9,000 nucleotides of DNA from Fluviibacter sp964604465 (GTDB lineage: Bacteria; Pseudomonadota; Gammaproteobacteria; Burkholderiales; Rhodocyclaceae). The notes below the pieces were generated by a model. The model saw only the letters and a list, made by a program, of their open reading frames with translations, ran no database searches and was not told the origin of the DNA. The stretch spans positions 1 through 9,000 of the forward strand of contig CAZRYZ010000056.1 in the NCBI GenBank assembly GCA_964604465.1, given 5' to 3'. A program made the position numbers and the translations under genes. Of this stretch, positions 6,456-9,000 are shown piece by piece (within the stretch, counting starts at the first letter, position 1; every line of letters starts with the position of its first letter).

Positions 6456-7515
6456 CATGCAGCCTCCTGTTTGGCTGCGCCGTGGCACATCGGGAAGCCC
6501 AGTGCCTCGCGGCTGTCGTAATAGGCCTGCGCGACCTGGCGTGCCAAAGCACGTACGCGACCGATATAGGCGGCGCGCTCAGTCACCGAAATGGCACCGC
6601 GGGCGTCAAGCATATTGAAATTGTGCGAACACTTCATGACCTGCTCGAAGGCGGGGAGCGGTAGACCGATTTCCATCAGGCGCTTGGCTTCGGCTTCGTG
6701 GTCGGAGAAATGGCGGANNNNNNNNNNNNNNNNNNNNNNNNNNNNNNNNNNNNNNNNNNNNNNNNNNNNNNNNNNNNNNNNNNNNNNNNNNNNNNNNNNN
6801 NNNNNNNNNNNNNNNNNAGACCGATTTCCATCAGGCGCTTGGCTTCGGCTTCGTGGTCGGAGAAATGGCGGAACAGCATATCCACCTGAGCATGCTCGAA
6901 GTTATAAGTCGACTGCTCCACCTCGTTCTGATGGAAGACATCGCCATAGGTCACCACGGTGTCGCCATTTTTTGCCCAGACCAGGTCGTACACGTTTTCC
7001 ACGCCTTGTAGGTACATGGCGAGACGTTCCAGACCATAAGTAATCTCGCCGAGCACTGGCTTACAGGTGAGTGAGCCGACTTCCTGGAAGTAGGTGAACT
7101 GGGTGACTTCCATGCCATCCAGCCAGACTTCCCAACCCAGACCCCAGGCGCCCAGCGTTGGTGACTCCCAGTCATCCTCGACAAAGCGGATATCGTGTTC
7201 TTCGGTCTTGATCCCCAGCGCACGCAGCGAATCGATATACAGATCCATGATGTTCGCCGGCGAAGGCTTCAGCACGACCTGGTACTGGTAGTAGTGCTGA
7301 AGGCGGTTCGGGTTCTCGCCATAGCGACCATCCTTGGGGCGGCGCGAGGGTTGAACGTAGGCGGCATTCCAGGGCTCGGGGCCAATGGCACGCAGGAAGG
7401 TGGCGGTGTGGAAGGTGCCCGCACCGACTTCGATATCGTAGGGTTGGAGCAGAACGCAGCCGTGGCGGTTCCAGAATTCCTGCAGACGCAGAATGACGTC
7501 CTGAAAGGTCAGCAT
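6455..7515 (-). CDS. glyQ: Glycine--tRNA ligase alpha subunit (interrupted by an assembly gap)
   Basis: The alpha subunit forms glycyl-adenylate and, with GlyS, charges tRNA-Gly. The part read from ATG 7515 shows the highly conserved GlyQ opening LTFQDVILRLQEFWNRHGC (residues 2-20), then YDIEVGAGTFHTATFLRAIG, SRRPKDGRYGENPNRLQHYY and WGLGWEVWLDGMEVTQFTYF. This frame runs into 100 N at 6718-6817 just after KRLMEIG. The end of the protein, MEIGLPLPAFEQ to ALGFPMCHGAAKQEAA, lies in a different frame at 6676-6455. A 55-bp duplication flanks the gap; collapsing it joins both parts at MEIG and gives 228 + 73 = 301 residues, close to the roughly 300 of the family. The gene is therefore most likely intact in the organism. 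Any protein translated straight through the N run ends in a wrong-frame tail. A weak GGA (7523-7525) precedes the start. Confidence 0.94.
6463..6468 (-). promoter_or_regulatory. Strong ribosome binding site of glyS
   Basis: The minus strand reads AGGAGG within the last codons of glyQ, 4 bases before an ATG at 6458 and 7 bases before a second ATG at 6455. The site shows that glyS starts here and not at the upstream end of the open frame at 6488. It favours the ATG at 6455, which overlaps the glyQ stop as TGATG. Confidence 0.8.
6663..6717. repeat. Left copy of 55-bp direct duplication flanking the N gap
   Basis: Bases 6663-6717 are identical, base by base, to 6818-6872. On the minus strand both encode the same glyQ stretch, containing EAEAKRLMEIG. 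This copy abuts the N run on its left and continues in frame into the end of GlyQ. It is best read as the shared end of two contigs, not as a genomic repeat. Confidence 0.97.
6718..6817. other. Assembly gap of exactly 100 N
   Basis: The run is exactly 100 unknown bases, the conventional filler for a gap of unknown size between contigs placed in one scaffold. It interrupts glyQ. Because the two contig ends overlap by 55 identical bases, the true gap is probably negative in length and no sequence is missing. Confidence 0.99.
6818..6872. repeat. Right copy of 55-bp direct duplication flanking the N gap
   Basis: This copy begins directly after the last N and is identical to 6663-6717. On the minus strand it is in frame with the start of glyQ. 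The offset between copies is 155 bases, which is not a multiple of three and accounts for the apparent frameshift in glyQ. Confidence 0.97.
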
Positions 7516-7536
7516 GTTGTTATCCGAAGCGAGTGT

Positions 7537-7555
7537 GGGCGCAGAAATCGCGCCC
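7537..7555 (-). other. Perfect 6-bp inverted repeat in the glyQ leader
   Basis: The minus strand reads GGGCGC-GATTTCT-GCGCCC, a 6-bp all-GC stem with a 7-base loop, ending about 21 bases upstream of the glyQ start. No T-run follows, so it does not look like an intrinsic terminator. It could form in the leader of the glyQ mRNA. No T-box signature is seen nearby. A function is unproven. Confidence 0.4.
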
Positions 7556-7575
7556 GGTTAAATCCAGAACCCCCG

Positions 7576-7581
7576 ATTTTA
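7576..7581 (-). promoter_or_regulatory. Possible -10 element for glyQS
   Basis: In the 114-bp lnt-glyQ spacer the minus strand reads TAAAAT, five of six matches to TATAAT, about 60 bases upstream of the glyQ ATG. No convincing TTGACA-like hexamer lies 16-18 bases upstream of it. The spacer is the only place in this run with room for an internal promoter, but the match is weak. Confidence 0.22.
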
Positions 7582-7629
7582 CGGGTTTTTATGCCGGAGA
7601 ACAGCAGAATCGTTAGGCCTGGCGCCGAT

Positions 7630-9000
7630 TTAGGCGGACCGGTGTTTGCGCGATAGCGAACCCCACGCCAAAAGGGTGAGGCACAGGCCGATGACCGGCC
7701 AGTTCTTCCAGCGCTGGAAAGGGGTAGTGCCTTGCATGCCCTGTACGTTGGCGATAAGCGCATTGCGGGTGAATGCTGCCAGAACGGCCTGTCGCTCGCC
7801 ACGCGGTCCGATGACTGCGGTCATCCCCGTGTTAGTAGCACGTAGCATCGGGCGACCGTTCTCCAGCGCCCGGATCTGGGCGATCTGGAGATGCTGCGGT
7901 TGTGCCAGTGAGTCGCCAAACCAGGCCGTATTGGACAGGTTCACCATCATCGTGGCGCCCCTGGCTCGCCGCGCAATCTCGCTACCGAAGATATCTTCAT
8001 AGCAGATGTTGACGGCGACCTTCTGGTGGTTGAGTTGCATCAGGGGTTGATCTAGCTCGCCCGCCGTAAAGTTGGGTAACGGCATATGGAGCCGTTCCAG
8101 GAACCAGCCAAAACCCGGTGGGGTTGTTTCGCCAAACGGCACCAGATGAACCTTGTTGTAGATCTGGAGCGGGTCACTGCCCAGCGAGACCGCACTATTG
8201 GCATACCAATTCCGCGAGGGTGTTTCAGGATTGTTATCACCGGTAGGGACGCCCATCAGAATGTTGCCGCGTTGCTCTTGTCCGATGCGCTGCAGATCCT
8301 GCAAAAACTCGGGAGGCGCCTCAGAGAACAGGGAGGGGATGGCGGTCTCGGGCAGGATAATCAGCGTTGCCGGATTATTACGGGCCAGCTGGAAATAGGT
8401 GAGTAGCGTCTGAACATAAAGCTCAGGCTGCCATTTCATCGACTGAGGTACATTGCCCTGTAGAAGCGAGACTTTAATCGGTGCACCCTCGGTACGGGTC
8501 CAATGAACCTGGTGTAGACCAACACCCGCCAGCATAAGGAGACCGATGACGACCGCTAGTGGGGTCAGCGTGGCAGACCAGCGCCAGGCCTGATGCTGCA
8601 TTCTGAGCCAGACCTCGCCCGCCAATCCGGCGATCCACACGGTCAGAAAACTCAACCCATAGGCTCCCAGAACGGGTGCATAACCAGCCAGGGGACTGGG
8701 CGGGGTCTGGGTGTAACCCAGGCTCAACCAGGGGAATCCGGTGAACGCCCAGCCACGTAGCATTTCAAACGCCGCCCAGCTTGCGGCAAAGATCAGCGGG
8801 CTAAACAGACGGGGAATCCGTGCCAGAGCATCATGCGTCTGCTGGGCATGGGCCTGGCCGGCATGCGTCCAGCGGAAAAATCCGGCCGCCAGCATCGGGT
8901 AGATCGAAAGATAGGCGGCAAAGAGGAACGTGGCCAGCAGTGCCAGTGGCATTGGCATGCCACCGATATCGTGCATGCTGACATAGACCCAGGAGACGCC
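7630..9000 (-). CDS. lnt: Apolipoprotein N-acyltransferase (5' end beyond window)
   Basis: This frame stays open to the right edge and stops at TAA 7630-7632, giving 456 visible residues of a protein that is usually about 500-520. Lnt transfers an acyl chain from a phospholipid to the N-terminal Cys of apolipoproteins at the inner membrane, the last step of lipoprotein maturation. The visible start WVYVSMHDIGG and the later EMLRGWAFTGFPWLSLGY are typical of the membrane part, which shows several hydrophobic helices. The periplasmic carbon-nitrogen hydrolase domain follows, with all three expected catalytic residues: Glu in LILPETAIPS (codon 8347-8349), Lys in YNKVHLVPFGE (8152-8154) and Cys in VNICYEDIFG (8002-8004). 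A final hydrophobic helix precedes the C-terminus. An internal ATG at 8976 is not the real start, since conserved sequence continues upstream of it. The gene precedes glyQ by 114 bp on the same strand. Confidence 0.95.
   Translation of the reverse strand, partial: GVSWVYVSMHDIGGMPMPLALLATFLFAAYLSIYPMLAAGFFRWTHAGQAHAQQTHDALARIPRLFSPLIFAASWAAFEMLRGWAFTGFPWLSLGYTQTPPSPLAGYAPVLGAYGLSFLTVWIAGLAGEVWLRMQHQAWRWSATLTPLAVVIGLLMLAGVGLHQVHWTRTEGAPIKVSLLQGNVPQSMKWQPELYVQTLLTYFQLARNNPATLIILPETAIPSLFSEAPPEFLQDLQRIGQEQRGNILMGVPTGDNNPETPSRNWYANSAVSLGSDPLQIYNKVHLVPFGETTPPGFGWFLERLHMPLPNFTAGELDQPLMQLNHQKVAVNICYEDIFGSEIARRARGATMMVNLSNTAWFGDSLAQPQHLQIAQIRALENGRPMLRATNTGMTAVIGPRGERQAVLAAFTRNALIANVQGMQGTTPFQRWKNWPVIGLCLTLLAWGSLSRKHRSA

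Noticed and set aside
6456..6488. Upstream extension of glyS to the ATG at 6488
   Set aside because: The extra residues overlap glyQ, do not resemble GlyS, and a strong AGGAGG lies downstream in front of the ATGs at 6458 and 6455.
6663..6872. A genuine tandem repeat or insertion-site duplication in glyQ
   Set aside because: The copies touch an exactly 100-base N run and collapsing them restores the gene, which fits contig overlap and not transposition.
6676..7515. A 279-residue GlyQ variant with a novel C-terminus read through the N run
   Set aside because: The tail after the N run is the duplicated contig end in the wrong frame; the true C-terminus lies at 6676-6455.
7568..7590. Intrinsic terminator on the plus strand (weak stem followed by TTTTT)
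   Set aside because: The stem has only about four clean pairs and no plus-strand gene ends nearby; on the minus strand the T-run is on the wrong side.
7516..7629. T-box riboswitch upstream of glyQ
   Set aside because: T-boxes on glycyl-tRNA synthetase genes belong mainly to Firmicutes. The spacer is short and lacks the conserved T-box sequence and antiterminator layout.
7195..7656. Plus-strand open frame of 153 codons spanning the lnt-glyQ spacer
   Set aside because: It is mostly antisense to the strongly conserved glyQ, has no family resemblance I recognise and no convincing ribosome site.

Overview
The window is ordinary, densely coding bacterial chromosome from a moderately GC-rich proteobacterium. 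The gene set (LPS heptose phosphatase, apolipoprotein N-acyltransferase, alpha2beta2 glycyl-tRNA synthetase, type III pantothenate kinase next to birA) indicates a Gram-negative. The order lnt-glyQ-glyS-gmhB-plsC-(YgjP-like peptidase) is one I associate with Beta- and some Gammaproteobacteria. A free-living gammaproteobacterium is my best guess; genus cannot be told from this sequence alone.

Layout. Positions 1-2307 are a plus-strand run: the 3' end of birA, coaX (type III pantothenate kinase), and a membrane-anchored TAXI-type solute-binding protein. Positions 2304-9000 are a minus-strand run, read from high to low coordinates: lnt (5' end beyond the window), glyQ, glyS, gmhB, plsC and a YgjP-like zinc metallopeptidase. 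The two runs converge and end on one shared CTAG at 2304-2307, where each strand reads its own TAG stop. The only intergenic stretch longer than 25 bases is the 114 bp between lnt and glyQ. It holds a perfect 6-bp hairpin and a weak -10-like hexamer.

How the genes relate. The plus-strand genes join cofactor metabolism (biotin attachment, first step of CoA synthesis) to an orphan binding protein with no TRAP permease in view. The minus-strand cluster joins glycyl-tRNA charging to envelope building: lipoprotein N-acylation (Lnt), ADP-heptose supply for LPS core (GmhB) and phosphatidic acid synthesis (PlsC). Very short spacings or overlaps from glyQ to the peptidase suggest one transcript with coupled translation.

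The most important irregularity is an assembly artefact. A run of exactly 100 N (6718-6817) inside glyQ is flanked by two identical 55-bp copies of the same sequence. Removing the N run and one copy (155 bases) restores a single 301-residue GlyQ. The apparent frameshift is therefore not biological. I found no sign of a novel system, mobile element, CRISPR array or RNA gene.
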